Below, in pieces: positions 1-13,000 of a DNA stretch of 64,000 nt. Below the pieces are notes generated by a model, which was given only the letters and a program-made list of their open reading frames with translations, was not told where the DNA came from and ran no database searches. Numbering within the stretch: position 1 is the first letter of the stretch; each line of letters opens with the position of its first letter. Position numbers and translations under genes: made by a program. Source of the DNA: Poa pratensis (Eukaryota; Streptophyta; Magnoliopsida; Poales; Poaceae); contig CAMZMU010000096.1 of the NCBI GenBank assembly GCA_947311845.1, forward strand, positions 17,141,655-17,205,654, in the 5' to 3' direction.

Positions 1-338
1 ACAGCTCCCATGCTATAATTCCAAATAGGCACGCATTTGCATCATCCACTGTCTTTTTCTTCAAAAGCCAAGCCCCTACATCCAGCAGACCACCAGCAGT
101 AATTACAACAGCACGGTGGAAGTGATTAGTTATCTTCAATAGTGTTGATCTTTGTCCTTGTTACCAATCCCACTCTTTACTTCATGAATTTAATATTTAC
201 TACCATTTCTTGTGCAGAACGCTTAATGTTTCTTTCAAAATCAACAACATGTAGCAAGGGAGATAACAATACTAGCATACTAGTGGATAATTGCTCTCCC
301 AGGAGTGTGACAATTCCAGTACATGAGTTTCTGATGCC
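1..338 (-). CDS. 3' part of an unrecognised multi-exon protein gene (edge partial)
   Basis: Two minus-strand exons fit together in phase. The first, 338 to 204, follows an acceptor ending CCCTACAG and stops at a donor GTAGTA; it encodes 45 residues starting GIRNSCTGIVTLLGEQ and ending RSAQEM. The second starts at 133 after an acceptor ending TTGAAG and is open to base 1; it begins ITNHFHRAVVITAGG and contains AWLLKKKTVDDANACLFG. Both junctions are phase 0, and the joined peptide has natural composition (helical, leucine-rich, no low complexity). The gene continues off the left edge, and its 5' exons were not located, although the PPR gene begins only about 900 bp away. I do not recognise the family; a helical-repeat protein is a guess from composition. 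Exon calls rest on splice consensus and reading-frame agreement only. Confidence 0.45.
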
Positions 339-1225
339 CTGTAGGGCAGTTGCCCAAGAATAGAATAGCAAGTTAAATTTATCAACCTGAACAGCTAACC
401 CACTTGCTACTGTGCTTTACACTGTTCTAGTACTCCAAGTCACTCTAGTACAATATTGTACCTTACAAGACCCTGTTGTGGTTCAAATTAACCTGTATAC
501 AACTAAACTTCAACGAGCATGTTCAGGTCTACTGCGACATATGTGGGATGTCATGGTAGAATATATAATGTGCAAATATAAGATATAATGACATATGGAA
601 AATCTGCAAATATAGATGTACCAATGACGTAGATGTATCTATCACGTGCACAAAAATATAGCATAAAGGCTAATGGATGATGTGAACTGAAAATATAAAT
701 GCACAGGCAAGGTCTCAGCTGACAGGCCAAAACTAAAAGTAAGCCCACTCATAGGGAAAGCAGAAGCCTAGTTGGTCCTATTGCCTAGTTTTTATCAATC
801 GATTGTGAGTTCATGTGAAGCTGTCATCCTCAATTGTATGATGAAAGTAAGGACAGTAGGAAAACAGCATTAAGTATGTATCGGGTAATTGATGATTCCA
901 AGTCCCTACCATCTGAAGGATCTAAACTTATCTGAATTTAGTGGCACTTTTGCGTAGGACATACATCTCAGATTCATGTTGAGTGAATCATGGAGACTGA
1001 AAAGGACAATAATTAGGTTTCAAGTTGCTGAGACATAAGAGGGTGGAAATCATGGTGTTGGTTTATGGGTGGCTTAGTATTTAAGAGATAAAATCGAGTC
1101 AAGAGCTTCATGGCACATTTACATCTTTCTCTTAACAAGTATTTATGCCAAAACATTTCTAGCATGCTATATATTTCTTTGAAACAAGTACAACTAGGCA
1201 ACTGAACTGAAGCTCATCTGAAAGG
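339..1225. other. Spacer between the edge gene and the PPR gene
   Basis: AT-rich sequence with no convincing coding frame. It should contain upstream intron or exons of the edge gene and the 3' untranslated region of the minus-strand PPR gene, but neither end can be fixed. Short open frames here lack protein-like composition. Confidence 0.4.
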
Positions 1226-3113
1226 TTACCAGTAATCTCCACAGGAACAAGACCCTTCTCTGAAATTATGGAATCGATTTGCATCCCTAACAATTATGCA
1301 CCTCCCATAAATCTTGCTTAGAAGTTTTATCGCATTATGACAGTCTCCACAGACCCGGAGATTCTTTACAACCCTAATAGGCGTCCCAGGTGCAGTGCTA
1401 ATAAGCCCAAAGGCAATTGCAAGCTTCTCGCTGTGAAGAGCAAGTGAACTCTCTTTCACATCTTCATCATCAATATCTAGGAGCACTTGTGAAGTGTCTG
1501 GAGCATATCCCGCAATTTTCAAATGCTGGCATATCTCACTTAGCATCTCATATACATCCCTCTTCCTTGGGTGACTTTTATCTCCGGAGATGAACTCATG
1601 AATAACACCATCAAGTTCTATCGAGCTGCTTCCAGGTACCTTCTGCACTCCACAATCGAACATCAGCTTCCTCACCTTATGCACGCCTTTCCAGTTGCCA
1701 CCTAGTGCATAAATGTTGGACAGCAACACATACCCTGCGTGATCATTTGGTGCAGCCTTAATAAGCCTGTGGCCTGCTTTCTTCCCCAACTCAAAGTTCT
1801 TGTAAGTTCTACAAGCACCAACTAGGGCCTTCCACACGGCAGCATCTGGCTCCATTGGCATCATCTGTATCATCTCCAGCGCCTTTTCAAACAGCCCGGC
1901 ACGGCAGAATAGATCCACTATGCAACCATAGTGGGCAATGTCGGGCTCAATACCATATGAATTGGTCATTCTCTCGAAACAACTAATACCTTCCTCAACA
2001 AACCCCCCATGGCTACAAGCATTCAGTACACTGTTAAATGTAATTTTGTTAGGCACGAACCCAGTTGACTCCATTCTAGTAAAAAGCTCCAGAGCTCTTT
2101 CACTGCAGCCATTTGCCGTGAAACCAGCTAACATCGCATTCCAAGTATCCACGCTCCTCATCGCACACGAGTTTTCGAAAACATAAACTGCACCCTCGAT
2201 GAAACCACACTTCGAGTACATGTTTATGAGAGTTGAGCTCAACTTCTCCTCGACCTCAATCCCTTTCCTGCAAACATATGTGTGTGCCCAGAGCCCCTGC
2301 GCAAGAGCTCCCAAGTACGCAGTTGCCGAGATGACGCTCACCAATGTCACCCTATCAGGTTGGCACTCTTGACACAAGCATCTCCCGAAACACCTCAATC
2401 GCCTCCTCATATTCCCCATTCGCGACGCACCATGCAATAACCGTGTTCCAAGAGACCGAGTCCCGGGCCGGCATGTCTGCAAAGAACTCCCGGAGCGCTC
2501 CTGCGTCCCCACCCTGCGCATACCCACGCAGCAGGCAGTTCCAGGCGACCATGTCGACCTCGGGCCCATGGTCGAACACCTTGCGCGCGTCGTCCAGCAT
2601 CCCGGAGACCGAGTAGGCATGGATGAGCCCGTTGCGCACGCGGCGGTGGGACGCGGCCCCGCGCTTGGCGGCGTGCCCGTGGAGCTGGGAGACGGCGGGG
2701 TAGGCCCGGTCTCGCGCGCAGCGGGCCAGGGCGAGCGCGTAGGCTATGGGGTCCGGGTCGGCGCCGGAGCGGAGCAGGTGGTCGAAGAGGCGGAGCGCGA
2801 GGTGCGGGTTGAGCCGCATGCGCGCGGCGTACGACGCGGCTTGGGCTTGCGCGTTGCATGGCGGCGGTGGCGGTTGCGGTTGCGCCGGGGGCTGCTGCCG
2901 TTGCGGTTTGGTGCTTGTGGTGAGGAAGAATGGGACGGTGGGAGGAGGCATTACTTGTGGGGAGGCAGCGGGTGAGAAGAAACAGGCGGCGTGCGGCGAC
3001 TCTTTGGCAGCCGGCCGGCGAACGCAGTGCAGTGAGCACGCCGATGCCACGGCGTCTGCGTCGCGCCGTGGATGAGGTTGTGGTGGGATTCTGGCCCATG
3101 TATTTTTGTTCAA
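1226..3113 (-). pseudogene. PPR protein, PLS class with E/E+ and DYW domains, one-base frameshift
   Basis: Two overlapping minus frames (3113-2355 and 2620-1226) make one pentatricopeptide repeat protein. The N-terminal part is proline-rich, consistent with organelle targeting, then has PPR motifs such as NGLIHAYSVSGMLDDARKVF and DSVSWNTVIAWCVANGEYEE. The second frame carries further motifs (NMYSKCGFIEGA, TWNAMLAGFTANGCSERALE), the E region, and a DYW deaminase-like domain with the zinc-binding HSE (LHSEKLAIAFGL), CGDCHNAIK and terminal CSCGDYW. Members bind organellar transcripts and edit C to U. The frames join if one base is removed from the TT at 2369-2370, giving about 628 residues from 3113, or about 575 from the second Met at 2954, which I think the likelier start. 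No intron consensus explains the break. It could be a true pseudogene or an assembly error; everything downstream is intact, which favours error or a very recent lesion. Confidence 0.88.
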
Positions 3114-3310
3114 GGCCTTGGATTTATATTAGGCCCTACAACAATAGGTTGAGTTAACTCGTACTGTCAGTCACACTGGGCTCAGCTGCAGAAGACAGTC
3201 CGAAGGATCGGATGTATAGGTAGTAGTTACAAATTGGGCCAAGGGCAGATCCCATAGCCTATTTCTTCCTATATTCAATATTAATGGTCGCTGAACTGGA
3301 AGTATCTATC

Positions 3311-3704
3311 CGGAAAGTGTTCTATGCTCCCGAGTTCCAGTGTTCCCTTCACTTAAAAAAATTAAAAATTATATTTGTGAGTCTCAAAACATTCTGAACA
3401 AAATCATGGGTGTAGCCAAAGATGTATCCCATGAACGTGGAAAATTTCAATTTGAAATACTTTATATTATGAGCTACACAAAAATAACAAAAGCTGGTAA
3501 AACTTAGAAATTTGAAAATAGTCATATTTAGATCCAAAATTTGTCATTTTCACAGTATTTGAATTTGATATTTTGCACGTTCGCGGGATATACTATTGGC
3601 TACACCCGGATTTTTTTCAGAATTTTTTTGAACTCATAAATATGATTTTCTAATTTTTGACATTGAAGGGAGCACTGGAGCTCGGGAGCCAAAAGTCTCT
3701 ACTC
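3311..3704. mobile_element. Mutator-type MITE with 9-bp target duplication
   Basis: A 394-bp fold-back element. Its arms match over roughly 65 bp: the left has GCTCCCGAGTTCCAGTG then a run ending TTGTGAGTCTC, and the right, read in reverse complement, has GCTCCCGAGCTCCAGTG then TTATGAGTTC. The 9-mer GTATCTATC flanks it at 3302-3310 and 3705-3713. A 9-bp duplication with long inverted termini is typical of MULE-derived elements. It has no coding capacity. Confidence 0.75.
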
Positions 3705-3713
3705 GTATCTATC

Positions 3714-5320
3714 ACTAAAATATGTCTAGATATTCTTATTCATAGACAATTAATATGGATCGGAGGGAGTAGCAAACTACCCTAGTGAGATAAAAAAAAT
3801 TATTAACATTTTGTCTTTCCAGGGAGATTAAGTCATGTGCAACATTTAGTACAGTGGATGTGTATTTCTGAAGTGTTAATTACAAATGTGGTATAGTTCT
3901 AGCACATATGTTGCATGGCACTAACTCGCACGGATCGTGTGATTTTTTAGGGCACGAGTCAATTTATGGGAATGTGTAGGCGCAAAACATGACTTCCAAG
4001 AAGAGCTTCTCCAGGGTTGGAGTCATATATAGTGGATAACTTTTTAGTTATCAATAATTTGAGGCAGCAGCATGTTAGGGTCCAGTGAATATAATCTTTT
4101 TAGCTGAGTGTGTTATTTCTTTTGTAAAATTCTCTAATTTTGATATTGATGTCAAGAGTGGACGGATGTTGTAACAATGTTAATTAACATGGATGTTTTC
4201 CTACTGCTATTTTGAAATAACTATTTAGACTATACGTAATTTTCAATCATCATCAAGAAATTCATACATGATATACACACTATCCAGATCTGGGGTGTTT
4301 TTTGTGTCAGTGTCACCGTGATATCGTCGGGGTGATGTGGCGGTTGGATGCAATGCATTAAGGCATGGCAGTGGGGAATCAATTTTTACTAAACGACGAA
4401 ATAGAGGCGTGGCCTAGTCCTATCCTGACCTTGAGTGCAAGGTAGTAGTTAGTAATTTGTGGATCCAACTATGGAAAAACAAATCATACTGCTCTTTGGA
4501 TCAAAATCAATAGACATTCTATATAAAAAACGAAGTAGGCCTAGGAGAGCATAAGTAATCTCCGGGTAACAATAATGTTCCGCATGTTATGGTCATAGAC
4601 TCCACACCTATATTCCCTCATTACCGACGCGCTACACTTCACTTCTACATTTAGGGCAGTTATTCTTAGTAGTAGAGCTTTCCGACCGCACTTCGGGTAC
4701 AACGTGTGCTCGTACAAGAGCTTCTTCAGAGGCTCCCCCTTCGTGAATTCTGTGAGAAAGATATCACACTCAGTGTCGCCTCATTGTATTGGTGGAGATT
4801 TGGAGACGATTCTCTAAAAATTAGGTCACTATGGAAGGAGCACCTAATAAGGGCTTGTTTCCAAGATATTGCCACCTATTTAGTTCACTATTTTTCCTCA
4901 TGATTGGTTGCTCCGATTGTGCTCAATATTTCTCGGTTCACTCATCACATTAAGATTCATCTTCACGGTGTTTTCTGATTTTTCCAAGACTTCAATATTT
5001 TGTACTTTTTATTACAAAACTCCTAAAGATAATAAAATTCGTTAATTACCTTTGATCCGGTTTCACATGTAATTGTTTTTTACTAGAGACGTAGAAATTA
5101 GCTAGTCCAGGAATTGATTAAGCTTGCAAAGATGAATTTTTTGTTAGGGCGTATTGTTTCCATTTTCCGGACCAACACAAATGATGTAGTATTGATTTTT
5201 ATCAATAGAGAGTTGCTCCTACCACATTTCCATCGTTTGTTTGTACTCATCAATAGAAAGTACTAAGTATATGTCTGTATGTGGTACGTACTACTTTTAT
5301 TCAGCAGCTGTTGTACTAGA
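3714..5320. other. Intergenic AT-rich sequence with a Stowaway remnant
   Basis: No gene seen. A single Stowaway-like end (CGGAGGGAGTA) lies near 3763-3773, directly beside the MULE-type MITE; no partner end is present, so it is a truncated relic. The remainder is unique-looking AT-rich sequence with short, unconvincing open frames. Confidence 0.5.
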
Positions 5321-7539
5321 CTGCTAGTGTTATATGCACCTTGTTTACTTTCTTGTCATACCCTCGTGTCCGCTCCCGGTTCATGGCTGGCGTTTGGCTA
5401 CGGACACACAAATAGATCAAGCTCTGCATAAACAACCGGGCGTAGGCCGTGTAGCCCACAAAGCTAACATCAAACAAAATCCCCCACGCAAAACGGGAAA
5501 ACAATATGTTAACCGGAACCCACTCGAAAAAGAAAACCCTAGTCGAAGCGACGGAAACAAGTGGCGCCTCGGGAGCTCGATCGACGGAGACTCACTCGTT
5601 GCGCGACACCTGAAAAGCACGGCCGGCGCATATCGTCACGCGCGCGGCGAAATAGTACGTCGGAGGCTCAGACAGACACTAACCCGACGAACCACAACCA
5701 CCTCACGCACGTCAGCTGGACAGCGAGAGCGCGAGCGAGACAGAGATGGCTGCCGCTCCCACCGGCGGCACGGCTATTCACCGCCGGCGCGTGTCGCCGG
5801 CGTATAGGCTCCGGCGGCCCCGGGCCCCGCCTGCCGGCGACGCCTGTACGTACGGTCGTTTCGTGATAGCCGATCCCGTTCCCGTCGCCGGAACGAATGA
5901 GTTAGTCTGATGGCGACGGGGTGATTAGTCTCCCTAATTTAATCTCGATCGACGCAGTAGTTGCCTCCTTTCGGTCGCTGATTAGTGCCCTAATGGCCTT
6001 CGTTATCCACACCGATAATGCTAGTGCGGTGACGAACTTAGTTTGGTTCTTGGAGTAGATTAATCGCAGAGTGGGTACGTAGGCGAACTTTAGCGTACGT
6101 CCCAAAGTTGGTCTGCGTCACCTGCTGCTGGGTGACCAACTTGCACGCCTTTATTTTTTACTCCATCAAAGGCTTTGTCAATGGTGTCAACCTCAATGTT
6201 ACACAATGTATACTCCTACATCAAAGGCTTTATTTTTTACTTATTTATAACCTCAATGTTATAATGTAGAGTATATATACTCCTACATCAAAGGCTTTGT
6301 CAATGGTGTCCAATCTGTGGCAAATTGCAAGTGCATACGTCAAAATTAACTGACAGATCTAGCCGAACATTCTCGAAGATCTATTTTCTTTTTGTGTTGC
6401 TTAGAGAGATTATCAGGTATTGGTAAAGAGATGCGTATAATGGCGGGAGTTCAGGCCGGGCTTATCCATATCGGTCCAGTGGGAGGAGAGCTTCTTTGGA
6501 GGCAAATTATTTATGCATTCATCCGAATTAGGCGCATCTAAGCTGGTTGTAATATATTAAGGAGCTATATATGCTTTATGTCAATAAAGAGATATCGTTT
6601 GTGCGTCCACAAGGGTGAAATGTATCTGTAAAAGGTATATTGTTCAGACAGTGAGGTTATTAGACGGGTCTGTTTTAACCCTCTTCTAGAACGTAGGACA
6701 ATAATTGGGATCCGATATTTTGCTTTCTACTCACTATGTTGCAAATTATAAGAGGTGTTGTATATTTCATTGTGGACTACATACAGATCAAAGTGAACCT
6801 ACATAATAAAAGTGTTTCAGGAAAAAAACTAAAACAATGGAGAGAGTATATACTGTATTAAGTTGGTTTGCTCGGGACTTGGGCGATCACCTTCTTCGGT
6901 ATACAAAGCACACTTAAAAGGGAATTTGTTTGACCTGCACTTAAAAGGGATTGAGGGAAGCGGGTAGGTGATTATTGACATACACCTTGGGCAAAACGTC
7001 ATATTAAGTAATAATCGAGTTATTACACTTTTTACTCCATTGGTGTGCATCTTTGACACATATTATCCCCATTTAATGAGAATTCTATTAAATACTCCAT
7101 CTAAATAAATTAACATGATTTTTACCCCATTTTAGCATTTCTAATGTGTTATTAGGTAAGACCGATGTGGCTCGAAAAAATATGTAAACCTAGGAGGGCA
7201 TCATCGGTGATCATTGTCATCCTCACATTTTCGAATCTCAATCATCACCTCACATCTTATCCAATGGATAAATCAGAAAAAGGGTCCAAAGTTTTTGAAA
7301 TAGGTAATCTATACGAACTTTGACTAGTTGGGTATTTAATGTCACAAATATATAACTAACTCTAACTAATAATCTAATGCTAGTGTGAACAAGGGTAGTT
7401 AATTACTGTGGAGGCAAACCGTTGATATATATAGCACTGATTTTCCTGGGACCGCTGTGATACACTGAGATCAATGCCTCCACCACCAGGCGCGCGTGTG
7501 ATCAACAAAATGAAGAAAAACGCAGGATACCAAACTACA
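5321..7539. other. Intergenic sequence with a small GC-rich patch
   Basis: From about 5560 to 5900 the sequence turns GC-rich and contains a 54-codon frame starting MAAAPTGGTAIHRRR at 5746. It is promoter- or first-exon-like, but I find no downstream exon, so it may be the relic of a gene start. The rest is AT-rich with no recognisable gene. Confidence 0.35.
6163..6300 (+). repeat. Three short direct repeats (CATCAAAGGCTTT type)
   Basis: The string CATCAAAGGCTTT occurs three times (near 6166, 6220 and 6288). The two later copies share the longer prefix TACTCCTA. The phrase AACCTCAATGTTA also recurs between them. This looks like slippage or local duplication without known function. Confidence 0.6.
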
Positions 7540-7552
7540 CTAGTTGAATTTT

Positions 7553-7573
7553 GGCGTGGCGTCACGCCACGCC
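7553..7573 (-). other. Helitron 3' terminal hairpin
   Basis: A 21-base perfect palindrome with 9-bp GC-rich arms and a 3-base loop, 9 bases from the CTAG end. In Helitrons this hairpin is the signal that ends rolling-circle strand transfer. Two related hairpins occur at 58097-58115 and 59308-59327. Confidence 0.75.
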
Positions 7574-8425
7574 CTTGGTGATATTTTTTTTGTACAATTT
7601 GTTTGTTTTGTTTTGTTTGGCAAAATGTTAGCCAAAATTGAAGTGTTTGAACATGTTTTTATTTTGGTATGAAAAGATAGCAATTTTTTTTTGTGAGCCT
7701 TTTTGATATATTGTGTAGGATTTTTTGATAGCTAAAATCGAAGTGTTTGGCAAAATGTTCGCCAAAATTGAAGTGTTCGCCACGGTTGGTTAAATTTTTT
7801 GTGTTTTTTTTTTTGTTTTGTTTTTATTCGGCTAATTTTTTGCTAAACTTGAATGTCCAAACATGTTTTTATTTTTGCTACGAATAGTTAGCATTTTTTC
7901 CCGTGGGCATTTTTTTCGTATATTTTGTGGAAATATTCAAATGTTTGGTGGTGCCAAATGTTCAAACATGTTTGTATTTTGCCGTCATTATTTAATTGAA
8001 TTTAGAAAAAATATTTTGAATTTGATTCCACATTTGGGGAAAGTTTGTTCGTATGGCATCGAAATATTGGGCAAATTGTAATGTGAAAAAATATTTGTAT
8101 CTTGCTATATGTGCATAGAGTTTTTCTTTTAGCATCTTCGATATATTTTATTGAATATCGGAATATTTTCCTAAATGTAGACCAAACTGGAATTTGGAAT
8201 TTTTTAATGCACTTGAATTACCTCTGAATGGTGACAAAATTTGGGTATTCGAAATTACATGTTTACATTTCAGCAGCAAAATTTACTTGAGATTAGGAGA
8301 CATGCATTCGAATTGTCTCTAAATGGTGAGAAAAGTTGAGTATTCAAAAAAAAAATTATTTACCATAAGTAGTTTGTATGTAATTATACATGGTATAATT
8401 CTCAAGGGCTAACTAATTCACCATG

Positions 8426-10023
8426 TGATACCCACAAGTATAGGGGATCATTGAAATCTTCGATGTGTAAGTATTAGTATCGATCCCACGAGGAGTTGAA
8501 GGTATAAGTATTTATCCTCTCAAATAAGAGTGTCACTTCTCTTATTATCTATGCACTAGACAAATTAAATGATGCAAGTGTTTTTGGGTTTTTTGGTTGT
8601 ATAGATGCAAAGCTGAAAATAAAATATGATGAGTGAAACCTCTCAAAGAGAGAGAAAGCCCAATCCTCTATACAGCAAGAGGACAAGCTTGAGTGGTGTT
8701 TCCTATGCGTGGAAAACGTTCCCAAGGGCTACATGGATTTCATGGCATAGATATTTCTAGAACAACAAGGTAGCATTTTATCAAGTTTTAATCTTCTTTG
8801 GACGGAGCCATAATTAGGTGTTGCTAAATAAATAAACTAAACCCCTTATGATGGATCATGTGGCCAAGTAAATGACTACACAAGAGTTATTAAGACTTAA
8901 AGTCCCACCATAGCATTACACTCTAAGGTCCCCGTTATAAATCCCCTCCTAATGTAACTTCATGACTCGGTCAAGGGTTTACGTGTCCTCCCAAATCTCC
9001 CTCAATTCATTACACTAGTGTGTTCTCCTATGAGCCCATAAAGGTGAAGTGAGGTGCAGTCGACGTTCGCACAACACCATCATAGAATTGCATCAAAGAT
9101 AAAAACTAGACAAAATACCAACACATGTCATATATAAATCATTGCCAATCCATCCTATTCCCCCAGGAACATGAGAGAACTACTCACAACGCCAAGACAT
9201 GATATGATTCAATGGTGTAAGTGGTACAACACAATCTGAAAATATAACTTCACCACCAAATAATTGCAAGTACTCAATCACAAACATGAATAGTAGCACA
9301 AGACAAGTATCTAGGGTATAGCAACTCTCAAACTACGAGGGGGATAAAGTGGATCACGAAGATGGTGATGGAGATGGTGCTGGTCTTGACGGTGGTGTTG
9401 ATGGAGACTCCGGAGTGGAGGCGGCGACCCGTAGCAGCCACGGCGCGGCGGCGGCGAGCGGCGGCCCTTGGCCCCCCTTCTTCTTCCTTGGTGATGGTGC
9501 AGCAATGGAGGAGCTCCTCCACCCCCAGTCGGCTGCCTGGGAGGAGGAAAATTCGTGGTATGGGGGTCTCTCACGACCTAGGGTTCCCTCCCTTATATAG
9601 AATCTCGGATTTCCGTCATCCCCTCTTGGGGTCCACGAAAACGGGCATATCTGGAGCATCCGGACTCGGATTGGGCCGAATTTTATGTCTAGATTCATTA
9701 GCAGAAAATTACCTGCAACTTTCGCGACTAGACTTTTTCCATTTGACGTCCTCTTGGGGCCGAAACGGGTCCATCTTCGAAAATAGTTTTCAGACAGATT
9801 TCAGAAAAGTCCAAATTCGACTCCACCAAGGTTTCCTTTGCCCAATTTTGATAATTTCTACACATTAAAGTGTAAAAACAAGAATATTGTGCACTTTGAC
9901 AACTATTAGTAGGTTAGTCCAATAAATGTCATAATATAATATAAAGTGCATATAAAACATGTGCCAATTGACATAAAACATGCATGAAATATCAAAAATT
10001 ATAGATACGTTTTGGACGTATCA
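8426..10023 (-). mobile_element. Solo LTR of a Gypsy-type retrotransposon nested in the Helitron
   Basis: A 1598-bp LTR reading TGATACGTCC on the minus strand and ending GTGGGTATCA. Flanks are CCATG (8421-8425) and CCTTG (10024-10028), which agree at four of five bases, so this looks like an aged 5-bp duplication. No internal domain, primer-binding site or second LTR is present, which indicates LTR-LTR recombination. It opens with the same TGATACGTC as the LTR at the right edge but is not the same subfamily over its length. It separates two AT-rich Helitron parts, so it is younger than the Helitron. Confidence 0.8.
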
Positions 10024-13000
10024 CCTTGCACGCACCTTTTTTCAACCAGAGACCGGCTAGGGTAGTGATGGAACATGAGAACATATCAAGTTCCACTCAG
10101 CAAAAACCTAGCTACGGGGTGCCTGCATGCATGTAGTGGGTGGTTTGCACACACACTCCTATCCTTTTTTTGATGTAATATGTCGAGCTGGTTAGTTATG
10201 TCTATGGTCCCTGCGATTGATAGACAACCAGAGTTTTGCATGTGCTTTAAATTGGCTGGGCTGTCCTGTTGCCACAGTGGAAGGAACAAATTTGTATTTT
10301 GTCGAAATATTCATCTAATCAAGTTTTTTTTTCTCTTTAATTGTGAGTACATAATTAGATAGAATTAAGTTATATTGCTTCTAAATGTGGTAGGTAATTG
10401 AAACGATGAAATATAGTTACATCTTGCCACAATTTTCTTGTTCACCACTATATTTGGAGGAAATATAGCATGTTTATGTCTAAATGTTGTATGGTTCCAT
10501 TTTGGCATAATTTTCTTATTTACCGCCACATTTAGAGGGAATATATCATGGTTATGTCTAAATATTATGCTTGTACTTCGCCGTAAATATGTAATCTAGA
10601 TCGTTAGTCAGAGGAGATATACTGTATTAGCAACTATTAAATTCATTCCATCTTTGGAGGGAAAAAATTTAATTTCATATTTAAGGAGAGTTAAGTTTAG
10701 TTTGAGCATTTTGTAATTTTAATTGCATATTTGGAGCGAGTTTAGTTACATTATTTGTAAACGTTAATGTAGTCGGTTTGATATAATATGTTTGTGTCTT
10801 GTCTTATGTATGTAATTTAACTCAACAAAATTATTAATTGTAAACTATTAAACAATTTGGGAAGGTGTAATAAGTTTTCGTTTTGACTTGATAATTTAAT
10901 CGAATTGCATAATCAAATGGAATACATTATGTGGACAATATTAAGGTCTGTCCATAATTTGGAGGGAATTGATTTGGATTTTCTTCAAATATTTGCTGAA
11001 TTGAAAACTTGAAATACGTTTGCATTATGCTATAAGTAGTGCAAATAATGGTTGGTACCTTTTTTCTTTTCTTTTTTGATTGCATAGTATAATCAGAGGA
11101 AATGTATTTTTGTGAGCATTTATTAAATTTTAGTTCATAATTAGATGAAGTGCACCTAGAATGTATACGAATATTAGGCAATTTGAATTGTTTAAGTTTG
11201 TTTGTATTTTGGCATTAGGAAGTATCAATTTTTTTTTTGTCGAATATGTTGATATATTTTGGGGTACCTCAAATATTTTAGCAATTCGAAATGTTGGAAT
11301 GTGCTTCTTTTTTTCAAATAATATTTAAGTTAAGTATGTAGGGAGTGGTACTGTATATTTTTTTTTGGATTCGTGCTAACAAATGGGGAAAGTTTGTCTA
11401 TTTTCTCACTATATTGACTATTTTGAATGTGTGTAAATATGTTATGTGTTTTGTCATACGTAATTAGTGTTGTTTTTTTTGGAGCATTTGTTATATAGTT
11501 TAGATAATATCGAAATATTTAGCAAATTGGAGTATTTAAATATGTGCCTATGTTGCCATGAATTCTTAACTGTAATTAGAGAAAATGTATTTGAGGTATG
11601 TCCAAATGCTAACCTTTAAAAAAAATGCTATGGTAGCTTCGAATACTTGGCAAATTTGAATGTTTTATTATGTTTGTACGTTGGTGCAAATTATTAATTT
11701 AGCTTTGTAATTAAAAGATGTGCATTGTATGAGCATATAGTAAAGTGAATATATAATTTCAGGAATTGCATCTCAATTTCATATTTAGAGAAAGTTAATT
11801 TAGTTTTATGCCAATATTTTGCTTAATTGAGATGGTCGATTAGAGTCCATAATCAGAGGAAATACGTAGTGTGAGCATTTGTTAAATTGGACCATACACA
11901 ATTATGGGGAGTGCATTTGCTTTTTCTTCAAATATTCGCCAACTAAAAATGTTCCAACATTTTTCTAGTTATCGCGGGGGAGATCTTTTTTTTTTAATTT
12001 ACAATGTATAATACTGTTGGAAAATTTAGTGTGGTGACACATCGTGCCTGTTGTGATCGAAATTTTTGAAATCCGTTTAGAATTTTTTTTTTCCAGCGGG
12101 AAGATAAGAAAATTATATAGGAAACTATTCCAACAAATTTTAAACAAAAATGGTCGACGCACTATTCGTGTAACAAATGGGGAAAGTTTGTCTATATTGC
12201 ATCCAAAATTTAACCATTTTGAATTGCTTAACTATGTTTTGTGTTTTGCTATATGTAGTTAGCGTTGATTTTTTTTCTGGGCATTTTTTATATAGTTTAG
12301 AGAGTATCCAAATATTTAGCAAATTTGAAGTTGTCAAGTGTGTTGCATGTTTTTTTTTTAAGGACTTTCGTATATTTTATCGTTGTTCAAAATATTTAGC
12401 AAATTAGAAATGTGAGCATGCTGATATATTTTAGAGTTGGTGATTTTTTTTTTATTTCGTAAACAATTTGAAATGCTCAAGTTTGTATGTTGTATTAATG
12501 TTAATCAAATTGAAGTAGTCAAATGCCGTAAATATGAATTTGAACTCCATAATGAGGGAGAGCGCAATGTGTGAGATAATTTGTGAGGTATATGTATTTT
12601 AGAGCATCTCTAATTTTTTTTGTTTAGCAAGTTGAATTTTATAATGCGTTGTATGTATTTTTTTTGTGTGAGAATTTTGTTATATTTTATCGTAATATTT
12701 AGCATATTGGAATTGTGGGCACGTTGCTATATTTTAGAGTTTTTGAAATGCGTTTTTATTTCATAAGCATTTGCAAATGTTCAAATTTTTTTTTTTCCTT
12801 TTCATGCACTTCGATGTATTACAATGTATTTGGAAATAAGTTGTATAAATAAGTAGTACATTTAATTTTTGAAATGAGTTTGTATATGAAGGTAGTGAAA
12901 ACATTCGTCAATTATTTGTATTTGGGAAGTTGTAAAAGTTATTTGTGGGAAAAAAGAATTTGAGGGGGAAAAAACTTTTGGGGCAAAAAAAAAAAGGGCC
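10024..13000 (-). repeat. AT-rich diverged repeat body of the Helitron
   Basis: A module of roughly 80-150 bp recurs in degenerate form. It combines AAATATTTAGCAAATT-like, AACATGTTTGTATTTTGGC-like and GGGCATTTTTTATAT-like pieces, seen clearly near 11160, 11505, 12305 and 12390, and left of the solo LTR near 7930 and 8060. The copies are too diverged for a simple tandem array, and no open frame runs through them. The same kind of body, inverted, makes up 55750-58080. Confidence 0.55.

Noticed and set aside
7553..7573. Terminal palindrome as a CACTA or MITE inverted repeat
   Set aside because: There is no matching inverted copy at the other end and no target duplication; hairpin plus CTAG at one end only is the Helitron layout.
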